A DNA stretch of 64,000 bases, taken from Roseovarius sp. (GTDB lineage: Bacteria; Pseudomonadota; Alphaproteobacteria; Rhodobacterales; Rhodobacteraceae). The position numbers and the translations under genes were made by a program. Of this stretch, positions 49,869 to 59,944 are shown in pieces; the stretch's first letter is position 1; each line of letters opens with the position of its first letter. The notes beneath the pieces were generated by a model, which did not search any database, was not told where the DNA came from, and saw nothing but the letters and a program-made list of their open reading frames with translations. The DNA lies in the NCBI GenBank assembly GCA_027493545.1, contig JAOSKR010000001.1, positions 90,001 through 154,000 of the forward strand. The letters run 5' to 3'.

Positions 49869-50801
49869 TCAGCCCGGGCGGCGGGTCAGTTCCAGGAACA
49901 CGTCCTCGAGATCGGCCTGCCGGGTGCGCACATCGGCGATGCGGATGCCGGCGTCGCGCACCGCTTCCAGCACCTCTTCGGCGCTGGTGCGGCCGGTCTG
50001 ATAGGTGATCTTGAGCGTGCCGTCGCCCTGCGCCTCCACCTCCAGCCCCTCGGCCCGCGGCAACTGGCCGGGCGGAGCTTCGGGGCGGATCAGCATGGTC
50101 TTGGTGTCGAGCCGCCCCAGCAGTGCCCCGGTGGTGTCCTGCGCCACCAGCCGGCCGTGATTGATGATGGCGATCTCGTCGCACATCTCCTCGGCCTCTT
50201 CCAGGTAATGGGTGGTCAGGATGATGGTCATGCCTTCGGCATTGAGCCGCCGGATATTTTCCCACAGCATCCGCCGCAACTCGATGTCGACCCCCGCCGT
50301 CGGCTCGTCCAGAACCAGAACCGCCGGGTGATGCACCAGCGCCTTGGCCAGCAGCAGCCGCCGCCGCATCCCCCGCTCAGCGTGCGCGCATAAGCATGCG
50401 CCTTGTCCTCGAGCCCCACCAGTTCCGAGGATTTCGTCGGTGCGCCGCTGCGCCTTCGGCACCCCGTAAAGCCCCGCCTGCACCTCCAGCGCCTGGCGCG
50501 GGCTGAAGAACGCATCGAGGTTCAGCTCCTGCGGCATCACCCCGATTGCGGCGCGGCTCTGGCGCGGGTTCACGTCCTGATCGAAGCCCCAGATCACGAC
50601 CTTGCCCGCGGTCTTGACCACCAGCCCGGCGAGGATGTTGATCAGCGTCGACTTGCCCGCCCCGTTCGGCCCCAGCAGACCAAAGACGCGGCCGGCGGGG
50701 ATGGCCAGGTTTATCCCGTCCAGCGCCCGCTTTTCCGGCTCGCCCCGGCGTCCGCGATAGACCTTGGTCAGCCCCCGGATGTCTATGGCGTGTCCGCTCA
50801 T
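49869..50801 (-). CDS. ABC-2-type transporter ATP-binding protein (two compensating frameshifts)
   Basis: ATPase subunit of about 310 residues. [20 protein letters not shown] is Walker [20 protein letters not shown] the Q-loop region, and [12 protein letters not shown]alker B. The signature loop [15 protein letters not shown] is interrupted: the frame shifts near 50425 and back near 50372, and the third-frame reading restores [19 protein letters not shown]. The C-terminal 80 residues resemble the extra domain of ABC-2 exporters. The ATG at 50801 is the best start. No permease gene adjoins it, which is unusual for this type. Confidence 0.87.
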   Translation of the reverse strand: MSGHAIDIRGLTKVYRGRRGEPEKRALDGINLAIPAGRVFGLLGPNGAGKSTLINILAGLVVKTAGKVVIWGFDQDVNPRQSRAAIGVMPQELNLDAFFSPRQALEVQAGLYGVPKAQRRTDEILGTGGARGQGACLCAHAERGMRRRLLLAKALVHHPAVLVLDEPTAGVDIELRRMLWENIRRLNAEGMTIILTTHYLEEAEEMCDEIAIINHGRLVAQDTTGALLGRLDTKTMLIRPEAPPGQLPRAEGLEVEAQGDGTLKITYQTGRTSAEEVLEAVRDAGIRIADVRTRQADLEDVFLELTRRPG

Positions 50802-50876
50802 GGCCACTCTTGCCCCCGCCCCTGCGATCGCTCATATTCGCACCTAGTGGACCCGAGCGGAAAAGGAAACTGCCAG

Positions 50877-51056
50877 ATGGTGACAAAGGCCCCCGAGACC
50901 CGGATCGTCGACAGCTATCGCATCGCCTGCGACGGCGGCGAGGGCGCCCTGGGCCACCCGCGCGTCTGGCTGCGGATCCCGCATGACATCGGTTGGGTCG
51001 AATGCGGCTACTGCGATGCCCGCTACATCCACCGCGATTTCGAGGGCCAGGTCTGA
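50877..51056 (+). CDS. Zinc-finger miniprotein (zf-CHCC, NDUFS6-like)
   Basis: Protein of 59 residues. [17 protein letters not shown] and [12 protein letters not shown] provide Cys18, His27, Cys43 and Cys46, the CHCC zinc site of the small subunit related to mitochondrial complex I NDUFS6. AAAAGGAAA is a usable ribosome site. It is a common short gene in Alphaproteobacteria; a link to complex I is established for the mitochondrial relatives, not for this one. It lies upstream of polA with a repeat element between. Confidence 0.85.
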   Translation: MVTKAPETRIVDSYRIACDGGEGALGHPRVWLRIPHDIGWVECGYCDARYIHRDFEGQV

Positions 51057-51096
51057 GCGGGACGCGGACGACGGATCACGGCGTTCACCTGGCAGG

Positions 51097-51162
51097 ATTT
51101 CATCTTGCCGCAAATACTCCGGGGGAGCCGCGCGCCGAGCGCGCGGCGGGGGCAGCGCCCCC
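51097..51162. repeat. Dispersed repeat: GCAAATACTC motif plus hairpin
   Basis: ATTTCATCTTGCCGCAAATA followed by CTCCGGGGG, then inverted arms GCCGCGCG / CGCGCGGC, and GGGGGCAGCGCCCCC. The order (ATTTCATCTT, AAATACTCCGGGGG, G+C hairpin, GGGGGC...GCCCCC) matches the copy near 28874-28952. It lies downstream of the zinc-finger gene. Confidence 0.7.
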
Positions 51163-51267
51163 AGCAGCGCCCCAGCCAGGCCGGGCCGCCCGCCTGCCGC
51201 TTCGGGCGCGGCGCGACGGGGCAAATCCGGCACCGGCGCACGGCCACAGCGGACGAGAGGACGCGAC

Positions 51268-54061
51268 ATGACCTTCGGCAAGGGCTGCCATCTGCACCTC
51301 ATCGACGGATCGTCCTTCGTCTTCCGCGCCTACCACGCGCTGCCGCCGCTGACGCGCAAATCCGACGGGCTGCCGATCGGCGCGGTGGCCGGTTTCTGCA
51401 ACATGCTGCAGCGTTACATCAACACCGATCACGGCAACGACGCACCCACCCACGTGGCGGTGATCTTCGACAAGGGCAGCCATACCTTCCGCAACGACCT
51501 CTATGCCGAATACAAGGCCAACCGCGAAGAGATGCCGCCCGATCTGCGCCCGCAGATCCCGCTGACCCGCGCGGCCACCGAAGCCTTCAACATCGCCTGT
51601 CACGAGATCGAGGGCTTTGAGGCCGACGACATCATCGCCACGCTCGCCTGCATGGCCCGCGACGCCGGCGGGCGCGTGACCATCGTCAGCTCCGACAAGG
51701 ATCTGATGCAGCTCGTCGGCGGCGGGGTCGAGATGCTCGACGCGATGAAGAACCGCCGCATCGACGCCGAGGGCGTCGAGGAAAAGTTCGGCGTGCCCCC
51801 GCGCGCGTGGTCGATGTCCGGGCGCTGGCCGGCGACAGCGTCGACAACATCCCCGGCGCCCCCGGCATCGGGATCAAGACCGCCGCGCTCCTCATCAACG
51901 AATACGGCAGCCTCGAGAACCTGCTCGAACGCGCCGAAGAGATCCCCAGCCCAAACGCCGGCAGACCCTGATCGAGAACCGCGCGCAGATCGAGTTGTCG
52001 CGCAAGCTGGTCGAACTCGACTGCGAAACGCCGATCGATTTCACCCTCGAGGATCTGGAACTGCGCGAGCCCGACCCTGACACGCTCCTGGGCTTTCTCG
52101 CCGAGATGGAATTCCGCACGCTGTCGAAACGGGTGGCCGAGGCGCTGGGGGTCGAGGCGCCAACGATCCCCGAGCCCGTCGCGCCCGAGGCCGCGGCGGA
52201 CGCCTCGACCGACTGGCCCGCGATCAATCCTGACGCCTATGAACACATCAAGGAGATGGGCGCGCTCGACGCCTGGCTCGACCGCATCAATGCGCAGGGC
52301 TTCGTCGCCGTCGATACCGAGACCACCTCGCTCGACGAGATGCGGGCCGAACTGGTTGGCGTCTCGCTGGCGGTCGCGCCGGGCCGGGCCTGCTATATCC
52401 CGCTCGCGCATCGCAAGGGATCGGGCGATCTCTTCGGCGAGGACGTGCTGGCCGAGGGCCAGCTGGACCGCGACGCGGTGCTGGAACGTCTCAGGCCGAT
52501 GCTCGCCGACGACGCCATCCTCAAGATCGGGCAGAACATCAAGTACGACGCCAAGATCCTCGCCCGTCACGGGATCGACGTGGCGCCGATCGACGACACC
52601 ATGCTGCTCTCCTACGCGCTCAATTCCGGGCTGCACGGGCACGGGATGGACACGCTTTCTGAACGTTACCTGTCGCACGTCCCGATCCCGATCAAGACGC
52701 TGCTGGGCGGCGGCAAGTCGGCGATCACCTTCGACCGGGTCGATGTCGACGCGGCGGTGAAATACGCCGCCGAGGATGCCGATATCACGCTCAGGCTGTG
52801 GCATCTCTTCAAGCCGCGGCTGCACCGCGAGCGCGTGACCACGGTCTACGAGACGCTCGAGCGCCCGCTGGTGCCGGTGCTGGCGCGGATGGAGCGCGAA
52901 GGCATCCGGGTCGACCGCGACACGCTTTCGCGGATGTCGGGCAAGTTCGCCCAGAAGATGGCCGAACTCGAGGCCGAAATCCATGAGCTTGCCGGCGAGC
53001 GCTTCAATGTCGGCTCGCCCAAGCAGTTGGGCGAAATCCTCTTCGAGAAGTTCGGGCTCGAGGGCGGCAAGCGCGGCAAGACCGGCGCCTGGGCCACCGG
53101 CGCCGACGTGCTCGAAGACCTCGCCACCGAACACGAACTGCCCGCGCGGGTGCTCGACTGGCGGGCGGTGGCCAAGCTCAAGTCGACCTACACGGATGCG
53201 CTGCAGGACCACATCCACCCCGACACCGGCCGCGTGCACACATCCTACGTTCAGACCGGGGCCAATACCGGGCGGCTGGCATCGGCCGACCCCAACCTGC
53301 AGAACATCCCCGTGCGCACCGAAGAGGGCCGCCGCATCCGCGAGGCGTTCGTCTCTGATCCCGGCAATCTGCTGGTATCGCTTGACTATTCGCAGATCGA
53401 GCTGCGCATCCTCGCCCACATCGCCGACATAGAGGAACTCAAACAGGCGTTCCGCGACGGGCTCGACATTCACGCCATGACCGCATCCGAGATGTTCGAC
53501 GTGCCGATGGACGCGATGACCCCCGACATCCGCCGCCGCGCCAAGGCGATCAATTTCGGGGTGATCTACGGAATTTCGGGCTTTGGGCTGGCGCGCAACC
53601 TGCGCATTCCGCGGGCCGAGGCTCAGGCCTTCATCGACCGCTATTTCGAACGCTTCCCCGGTATCCGCGCCTACATGGACGCGACCGTCGCCTTCGCCAG
53701 GGAGCACGGCCATGTCGAGACGCTCTTTGGCCGGCGCATCCACACGCCCGAGATTTCCGCCCGCGGCCCGCGCGCCGGCTTTGCCCGCCGCGCGGCGATC
53801 AACGCGCCTATTCAGGGCAGTGCCGCCGACATCATCCGCCGCGCCATGATCCGCATGCCCGCCGCCATCGACGGGCTGCCGGCGCGGATGCTTCTGCAGG
53901 TCCATGACGAACTGCTCTTCGAGGTGGCCGAGGATGCTGCCGACGATCTGATCGCCGCCGCCCGCGAGGTGATGGAGGGCGCCGCCGATCCGGCGGTACA
54001 CATAGACGTGCCGCTTACCGTCGATGCCGGCCGTGGGGTGAACTGGGCCGAGGCGCACTGA
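51268..54061 (+). CDS. polA: DNA polymerase I (two frameshifts)
   Basis: Repair and Okazaki-fragment polymerase, about 930 residues. The N-terminal 5'-3' exonuclease begins LIDGSSFVFRAYHALPP and includes ADDIIATLA and IVSSDKDLMQLV. The frame changes at the C5 run 51796-51800 and the C4 run 51944-51947; the middle piece VVDVRALAGDSVDNIPG is intact in the third frame. The 3'-5' proofreading domain keeps VAVDTETTSLDEM and YAAEDADITL, so it should proofread. The polymerase domain has LVSLDYSQIELRILAHI (motif A), RRRAKAINFGVIYGISGFGL (motif B) and LLQVHDELLFEV (motif C). Start at 51268. Confidence 0.97.
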
Positions 54062-54084
54062 ACCCCGTTTTCAAGCGCGTGCGC

Positions 54085-55011
54085 TTATGGGTCCCTCGCC
54101 GCCTCACCCAGCGCCAGCGTGTGCTCGCGCAGCCAGGTCATGAACCCGCGCGGATCCGTTTCCAGGAGCTTCATCCGGTCCGGTGTGACCGGCGGGCCGA
54201 CCACCGGCCGTTGCGGGCGCTTGCAGCTGCGTACCACCTCGTGCAGCAGAAAGCTCTGCCGCAGGGTGGCCGAGATGCGGTTGGCGACCTGATAGGCGCG
54301 CGAATTGGAGCCGGGAAAGAAGACCGGCACCACCTGCGCGCCGGAACGGCGGATCATCTGTGCGGTAAAGACGTTCCATTCGCGCTCGATCGCCGGGCCG
54401 AACAGCGTGTCGGAAGAGGCCACCACGCCCGAGGGAAACACGCTGATCACCCCGCCTTCGCGCAGATGCGCCATCGCCTTGGCGCGCATCTCGACCGACT
54501 TGCGCTGCGCATCCGGTTCGTGCGGAAACGGCACCGCGATCATGTACGAGGCCGCGACCTCGTCGATTCCGGTCAGGAGCGTGCGGGTGAGTATCTTGTA
54601 ATCCGTCCGCCGCCGGCCGATGAGATCGGCCATGATCATTCCGTCGACCAGGCCATGGGGGTGATTGGCCACCACCACCACGGGGCCTTCGCGGGGAATG
54701 TTGTCGATCTGCTCCTGCGGGGTCAGCAGCGGAATACCCATCGTATCCAGCGCCGCGCGCCAGAATCCCTGGCCGGTCGGCGCGCCGCGGCGTTCGAACT
54801 CGCGGATCATCCGCAATATCGTCAGCTTGCCGGTCATCCACTCGATCGCGCGGATGGTGGCGGCCGTCGCGGCCGAGTCGAACGAATTGGCATAGGTCAG
54901 GCTGCGGCGGTCGTACTTGGTGAACGTTACCGTCACCTCAGTCTGATCGGGTGTCTGATCCTCCGTGCGCTCTGCCACCTGACCGGTTCCCGTTTCACGT
55001 GCCTGCGCCAC
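54085..55011 (-). CDS. PlsC-like lysophospholipid acyltransferase
   Basis: Product of 308 residues. VVVANHPHGLVDGMIMADLI (about 105-124) is the acyltransferase H-x4-D motif variant (His-Pro-His-Gly-Leu-Val-Asp), and GGVISVFPSGVVASSD (about 186-201) the glycerol-phosphate binding block. It probably acylates lysophosphatidic acid or another lysolipid at the inner membrane, though no strong transmembrane helix is visible. It is the last gene of the minus-strand chvI-to-HPr series and converges on polA. Confidence 0.8.
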   Translation of the reverse strand: MAQARETGTGQVAERTEDQTPDQTEVTVTFTKYDRRSLTYANSFDSAATAATIRAIEWMTGKLTILRMIREFERRGAPTGQGFWRAALDTMGIPLLTPQEQIDNIPREGPVVVVANHPHGLVDGMIMADLIGRRRTDYKILTRTLLTGIDEVAASYMIAVPFPHEPDAQRKSVEMRAKAMAHLREGGVISVFPSGVVASSDTLFGPAIEREWNVFTAQMIRRSGAQVVPVFFPGSNSRAYQVANRISATLRQSFLLHEVVRSCKRPQRPVVGPPVTPDRMKLLETDPRGFMTWLREHTLALGEAARDP

Positions 55012-55020
55012 GATCGGGCC

Positions 55021-55299
55021 CTACATCGGCTCGCCGAAACGGTCGGCGACAAGAGCCTCCACCGCATCGGCCAAGGCTTCGGCGTCGGCGCCCCAGACGC
55101 GCACGTCAATAGTCTTTCCTTTCGCGGCTGCCAACATCAAAAGCCCCATGATGCTGTCGGCGCCGCTCGACTGACCGTCGAGGCTGACCTCGGCATCGGC
55201 ATCGAACCCTTCGGCCACCTCGACGAGCTTGGCCGCCGCGCGCGCGTGCAGGCCCTTTTCGTTCACAATCTTCAATCGCCGGGTGATGGTGTCGCTCAT
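55021..55299 (-). CDS. HPr phosphocarrier (regulatory PTS)
   Basis: Product of 92 residues. VNEKGLHARAAAKLVEVAE holds the His phosphorylated by enzyme I (near residue 18), and GADSIMGLLMLAA the Ser targeted by HprK (near 49). Alphaproteobacteria use such HPr in a regulatory, not sugar-transporting, phosphorelay. It follows the EIIA gene by 27 bp. Confidence 0.95.
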   Translation of the reverse strand: MSDTITRRLKIVNEKGLHARAAAKLVEVAEGFDADAEVSLDGQSSGADSIMGLLMLAAAKGKTIDVRVWGADAEALADAVEALVADRFGEPM

Positions 55300-55326
55300 G
55301 TCTCGTCGCTTTCGCTTCTCGGCGGC

Positions 55327-55719
55327 TCAGTCGGCCGACACGTTGTGGCTGTCGATATACTTGCGGCCGGCATCCATGGCGGCCCGGGTCGCCTCGGTGA
55401 CACAGAGATGGCGGCTCTTGACCAGCTTGATCAGCATCGGCAGGTTGGCACCATAGAGGATGCGTCGCCCCTCGGGCTGACCGGCCTTGAGCGACAGGTT
55501 CGACGGCGATCCGCCGAACATGTCGGTGACGATGACCACCCCGCCGCCGGTATCGACCTCGTCGGCAGCGGCGCATATCTCGGCCTGCTCGCCGGCACGG
55601 TCACAGTCATGCTCGATGTTGATGCCGCGCAGCCCCGGCTGGGCGCCGACCACATGCTCGATCGCCCTGACATATTCACGGGCCAGCCCGCCATGCGCCA
55701 CGATCACGATGCCGATCAC
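55327..55719 (-). CDS. PTS EIIA component, mannose-family type
   Basis: Product of 130 residues. [20 protein letters not shown] contains the phosphorylated His near residue 9; [17 protein letters not shown] is the second family motif. There are no EIIB or EIIC genes nearby, which indicates a regulatory role. Its start overlaps the rapZ stop by 4 bp, so translation is coupled to RapZ. Confidence 0.94.
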   Translation of the reverse strand: MIGIVIVAHGGLAREYVRAIEHVVGAQPGLRGINIEHDCDRAGEQAEICAAADEVDTGGGVVIVTDMFGGSPSNLSLKAGQPEGRRILYGANLPMLIKLVKSRHLCVTEATRAAMDAGRKYIDSHNVSAD

Positions 55720-56651
55720 GCCTTGTCGTCCTCCTTGGACATGCGCACCGCCGGTGCAGGGGCGGCAGACGAGGCCGGGGGGGCGGTGCGCTCCAACTCG
55801 CGGTGCCTTATAGACACCTGCCAGCCGTCCTTAGCAAGGGTCTCGCCAAGGGTTTGCGCCACGGTGACGCTGCGATGCTGTCCGCCGGTACAGCCGAAAC
55901 CGATGGCCAGATAGGCCTTGCCCTCGGCCTCGTAGGCCGGCAGCAGCAGGTTGACCAGATCGCTCACCCGATCCCGGAACGGGGCAAAGCGCGGATCGGC
56001 CGCGACATAGGCGGCGACCCGGGCATCGCGCCCGTCGAGGCGGCGCAAGCCCTCTTCCCAGTAGGGATTGCGCAGAAACCGGCAGTCGAGCACCATGTCC
56101 AGCCCGCGCGGCAGGCCGCGCTTGTAGGAAAAGGATTGCACCGTCACCGCCAGCCGCGGCTTGCCCGCGGGGGCGAACCAGAGGGCAAGTTCGGCGCGCA
56201 ATTCGTGCGGCGACAACTCGGAGGTGTCGATCAGCATGTCGGCCCGCAGCTTGATCGGCCCCAGCAGGTCGTGCTCGCGCCGGATGCCCTCGCCCGGGCT
56301 TTCAGCGGGGGCCAGCGGATGGCGTCGGCGGGTCTCCGAGAACCGGCGCAGCAGCACGTCGGAACGGCAGTCGATATAGAGTACCTGCATCAGCCCCGGA
56401 TCGGCGGCGGAAATCCGGTCGATCGCCTCGATCAGGCCGAGGGTGGAGAAGTCGCGGTTGCGCGCGTCGATGCCCAGCGCCAGCGGCCGCTCGGGCGCGC
56501 GCCCGTCCAGCAGACGCGGCAGGAGCGACAGCGGCAGGTTGTCGATTGCCTCGAAACCCATGTCCTCGAGCGCGCGGATGGCCGTGGTCCGGCCGGCGCC
56601 CGAGGGGCCGGTCACCAGAACCAGGCGATGTGCCGCGGCAATTTCTGCCAT
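55716..56651 (-). CDS. rapZ: RNase adapter RapZ / nucleotide-binding YvcJ-type protein
   Basis: Product of 311 residues. [20 protein letters not shown] is the N-terminal P-loop; Arg stands where the canonical Lys is expected (GAGRTT). [16 protein letters not shown] follows. The C-terminal half includes [17 protein letters not shown], the sugar-phosphate sensing region. In E. coli the protein couples small RNAs and GlmS control to envelope synthesis. Here it lies between hprK and the EIIA gene. Confidence 0.94.
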   Translation of the reverse strand: MAEIAAAHRLVLVTGPSGAGRTTAIRALEDMGFEAIDNLPLSLLPRLLDGRAPERPLALGIDARNRDFSTLGLIEAIDRISAADPGLMQVLYIDCRSDVLLRRFSETRRRHPLAPAESPGEGIRREHDLLGPIKLRADMLIDTSELSPHELRAELALWFAPAGKPRLAVTVQSFSYKRGLPRGLDMVLDCRFLRNPYWEEGLRRLDGRDARVAAYVAADPRFAPFRDRVSDLVNLLLPAYEAEGKAYLAIGFGCTGGQHRSVTVAQTLGETLAKDGWQVSIRHRELERTAPPASSAAPAPAVRMSKEDDKA

Positions 56652-56667
56652 TGCGCCAGACCCTTCC

Positions 56668-57066
56668 TCAATTGTCTCGTTCCCCCCTCAGATAGGCCAC
56701 AATCGCGGCCGGAAAATGCGACAGGCTGGATTTCCTGACAAGCGGCAGCTCGACGCCGAGCAGCGACATGCCGCGCCGCGGCGGCAGCCGGTCGTTCTCG
56801 ACCACGTCCATGTCAACGATGAGCGCAACCGCAGCGGGGCCCGCCGCCGTCGCGCTCAGGATTCCGACCTCGCGCGCCTCTATCCGGCCACGCAGCGTGG
56901 CGGGCGCATCTGCCATCAGCTCCGCGCCCTGCCGCCACAGACGGGTGCGGTCATCCGCCACGAGGTCCGCGCCCAGCGCCATCAGCTGCAGCGCCAGCCC
57001 CGACTTGCCACTGCCCGAGACGCCGCGGATCAGCACCGCGCGCGTTGAGGACGACACAGGAGGCAT
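56668..57066 (-). CDS. hprK: HPr kinase/phosphorylase, short alphaproteobacterial form
   Basis: Product of 132 residues, corresponding to the C-terminal catalytic domain of longer HprK proteins. [20 protein letters not shown] is the P-loop, [10 protein letters not shown] carries the acidic residues near the phosphate, and [18 protein letters not shown] is at the C-terminus. It phosphorylates and dephosphorylates HPr on Ser and links metabolite state to the PTS. It follows chvG by about 84 bp. Confidence 0.92.
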   Translation of the reverse strand: MPPVSSSTRAVLIRGVSGSGKSGLALQLMALGADLVADDRTRLWRQGAELMADAPATLRGRIEAREVGILSATAAGPAAVALIVDMDVVENDRLPPRRGMSLLGVELPLVRKSSLSHFPAAIVAYLRGERDN

Positions 57067-57150
57067 GCAGCACGACGCCGGAAGCGTCCCGCGGGTCGTC
57101 GGGGGCTTGCGGGCGGGGATCGGGGGGCGCCGCGGGCGGCCATGGCCGGA

Positions 57151-58862
57151 TCAGACCGGCAGGCCGACGACGAAACGGGCGCCCAGCGGGTCCGAGGTGA
57201 CATCGGCATCGGTGGGGCGGATATTCTCGGCCCAGATCACCCCGTCATGGGCCTCGACGATCTGCTTGGAGATCGACAGCCCAAGGCCGGAATTGTTGCC
57301 GAACTCCTTTTCCGAACGCTGTGAATAGAAGCGCTGGAAGATTTTGGCCAGTGCCTGGTCGGGGATGCCGGGGCCGGTATCCTCGACCACCACCACGACC
57401 CGGTTTTCGCGCTTGCGCACCCAGAGGCGGATGGCGTCGCCGTCCTCACAAAAGCTGATGGCGTTGGTGATCAGGTTGACGAAAACCTGCGCCAGCCGCG
57501 CCTCGAGCCCGGTGATGACGATGGGCTCTCGCGGGAAATCGGTGATGAATTCGATGCCCTTCTGGCCGGCCTGATCGCCGAGATACTGCGCCAGGTTGGT
57601 CAGCATCGCGATCAGGTCGAAGCTTTCCTGCTCTTCCTTGACCAGTTCACTGTCGAGCCGCGAGGCGTTCGAGATGTCGCTGACCAGCCGGTCGAGCCGG
57701 CGCACATCGTGCTCGATCACATCGAGGAGCTTGGCGCGCTGGTCGTCGCGGCGCGCCAGCCGCAGCGTGCCCACGGCCGAGCGCAGCGAGGCCAGCGGGT
57801 TCTTGATCTCATGCGCCACGTCGGCGGCAAACTGTTCGTTGCCGTCGATGCGATGATAAAGCGCCGCGACCATGCCGCGCAGCGCGCCGCTCAGGCGGCC
57901 GATCTCGTCGGGGCGCGCGGTGAGGTCGGGAATGCGGATGCGCCCGCGCTGGCCGCAGCGCCCGCGGTTGCGCGCACCGCCAACCTCGGCCGCAGCGGCC
58001 AGTTCGGCCAGCGGATTGGAAATCGTCGAGGCGAGAATGAGGCTCAGCCCGACCGAAACCAGCGTCGCGACGATGAACATCTGCAGGACGCGTTCGCGTT
58101 CGAGGCGCACCAGGCGGTCGAACTCGCCCGATATGCTGGCCATCACGACCACACCGGCGGGTGTGTCACCCTGCATGATGGGCGCGGCCACCGTGAAGAC
58201 GCCTTCGCGGTCCCCACTGCTCATTACCCGCGCATGCCGTTCGAGCACCAGCGGCACCAGCACCCTCGCCTGGTCCTCGACACCGGCACAGGGCGGTCCG
58301 GGTCGCCGGTGGAAAACGGCGCCGCGACCCTATCCCACGCCCAGGAAATCGCATCGGTTATATAGGTGCGATAGGCCTTGGTCGCGTCGTCGCCGAATGG
58401 GGCCGGGCTCTCGATCCGACCCGCCAGCCGGCCCTCGGTGTCGAAGACGAAGACCTCGACGCCCGGGCGCAGGTCTAGTCCGGCCAGCGTTTCATCGACG
58501 GCGACACCATCGCCCGTCACCAGGTTGACCGGCGCCCCGGCGGGAAGCCGCGCCTCGAACACATCGGCGACAAGCTTGATCTCGCTGGCGAGGTTGTCGG
58601 CGCGCTGTTGCGTCAACCCGTTGCCCGAGGCGTTGAGAAAGAGGATGCCGGCGGCGAGGATATTGAGCGCGATGAGATTGAACGTCACGATCTTGCGGGT
58701 CAGCGACGCCCCGCCACGCGACAGGTACCCGCGCTTTTCGCGGCGGATGCGGATCTCGTCCTCCACCACGTTTTCGGGGGCCACGAAATCATCTCCGAGG
58801 ACGACGCCGCCGTCGTCAGAGAGCGACCGATCGCGCACGTCTATCCTTTCGGCGAGAGCCAT
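57151..58862 (-). CDS. chvG: ChvG sensor histidine kinase (one frameshift)
   Basis: Inner-membrane sensor that responds to acid/envelope stress and phosphorylates ChvI. Reconstructed length is about 570 residues. The first piece has a cytoplasmic tail and transmembrane helix 1 (IVTFNLIALNILAAGILFL), then a periplasmic sensor domain; near 58290 the frame changes, and TM2 (MFIVATLVSVGLSLILAST), HAMP, H-box (FAADVAHEIKNPLASLRS) and the ATPase motifs (NLITNAISF, EDTGPGIPD, GLGLSISKQI) follow. The ATG at 58862 overlaps the chvI stop by one base (TAATG). Confidence 0.95.
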
Positions 58863-59563
58863 TACTCTTCGTTGTAACGGTACCCGATGCCGTAGAGCGT
58901 CTCAATGGCCGAGAAATTCTCATCGACCATCCGCATCTTCTTGCGCAGACGCTTGATGTGGCTGTCGATGGTGCGATCGTCGACATAGACCTGATCGTCA
59001 TAGGCCACGTCCATCAGCTGATCGCGGCTCTTGACGAAGCCGGGGCGCTGCGCAAGCGCCTGCAAGAGCAGGAATTCGGTCACGGTAAGCGAGACGTCCT
59101 GCCCCTTCCAGGTCACCGAGTGGCGCAGCGGATCCATCCGCAGATCGCCGCGTTCGATCACCTTGGTGTCCTCGGTGTCGGCCACCAGCACGCCCGAATT
59201 GGCCTCCTGGCGGCGCAGCAGCGCGCGGATGCGTTCCACCAGAAGCCGTTGCGAGAACGGCTTTTTCACGTAATCGTCGGCGCCCATGCGCAGGCCCAGC
59301 ACTTCGTCGATCTCGTCATCCTTCGAGGTGAGGAAGATCACCGGTATCGTGGATTTCTGGCGCAGGCGCTGCAGCAGATCCATCCCGTCCATGCGCGGCA
59401 TCTTGACGTCGAGCACCGCCATGTCGGGCAGCTTCTTGCTGAACGCCTCAAACGCCTGCTGTCCGTCGTTATACGTATCGACCTCGAAGCCCTCGGCCTC
59501 GAGCGTCATGGAGACCGATGTCAGAATATTTCTGTCATCGTCCACAAGGGCGATTCTTGACAT
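58862..59563 (-). CDS. chvI: ChvI response regulator (OmpR family)
   Basis: DNA-binding response regulator of 233 residues. [19 protein letters not shown] has the acidic pocket, [15 protein letters not shown] the phosphorylated Asp, and [10 protein letters not shown] the conserved Lys. The winged-helix domain ends in [17 protein letters not shown] and [19 protein letters not shown] precedes the ATG. It is the first gene of the chvI-chvG-hprK-rapZ-EIIA-HPr operon and is divergent from pckA, a known ChvI-linked gene in related bacteria. Confidence 0.96.
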   Translation of the reverse strand: MSRIALVDDDRNILTSVSMTLEAEGFEVDTYNDGQQAFEAFSKKLPDMAVLDVKMPRMDGMDLLQRLRQKSTIPVIFLTSKDDEIDEVLGLRMGADDYVKKPFSQRLLVERIRALLRRQEANSGVLVADTEDTKVIERGDLRMDPLRHSVTWKGQDVSLTVTEFLLLQALAQRPGFVKSRDQLMDVAYDDQVYVDDRTIDSHIKRLRKKMRMVDENFSAIETLYGIGYRYNEE

Positions 59564-59944
59564 GCTGGTGTTCCCCTAACTGCTCTCATTGCCCAATTTT
59601 TTTTCCAGTATGTGCCGTTTTGAACCATTTTATCAATCCTAAACTGCGAATCGGTCGACCCAACCCCGCCATTTAACGCGGAAATCCGTTAGCAATGGCT
59701 AAATTGACTCACATCTCGCCACGGGATCACGCCCGCGTCCGGGGCTGTTCCGGCGGTTCCCCGCCACGGTTGCGCTAACGTGTCGTTGGTTGCGCTAACT
59801 GCTCCAAAGCATCCTGTTCATTCACGAAACCGTCATGCTATGAGCCTTCGCAAAGGCGTTGCCCGGCACCCTGCGGCCGCCGCCGGCGGCATCGTTTTCG
59901 AGACCGGCCAGCACCGGCCACCGCGACCAAGGAGCAAGCGAGAC
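59564..59944. promoter_or_regulatory. chvI/pckA divergent control region
   Basis: A 381-bp gap holding promoters for both genes. Apart from the two 12-bp repeats near 59768-59799, it has a dyad-like GTTAGC-N3-GGCTAA near 59690-59705. TGTTCA and CTATGA separated by 17 bp near 59815-59845 form a weak candidate pckA promoter. No RNA gene is seen. Confidence 0.4.
59768..59799 (+). promoter_or_regulatory. Two 12-bp direct repeats upstream of pckA
   Basis: GGTTGCGCTAAC occurs at 59768-59779 and again at 59788-59799, a period of 20 bp (about two helical turns). The core GTTGCGCTAAC is nearly self-complementary around GCGC, as in LacI-family operators. It lies about 145-177 bp before the pckA start. 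Confidence 0.55.

Noticed and set aside
51686..54058. Long open reading frame antisense to polA (about 790 codons)
   Set aside because: Same G+C shadow effect; no motif is visible, and the polymerase motifs are on the plus strand.
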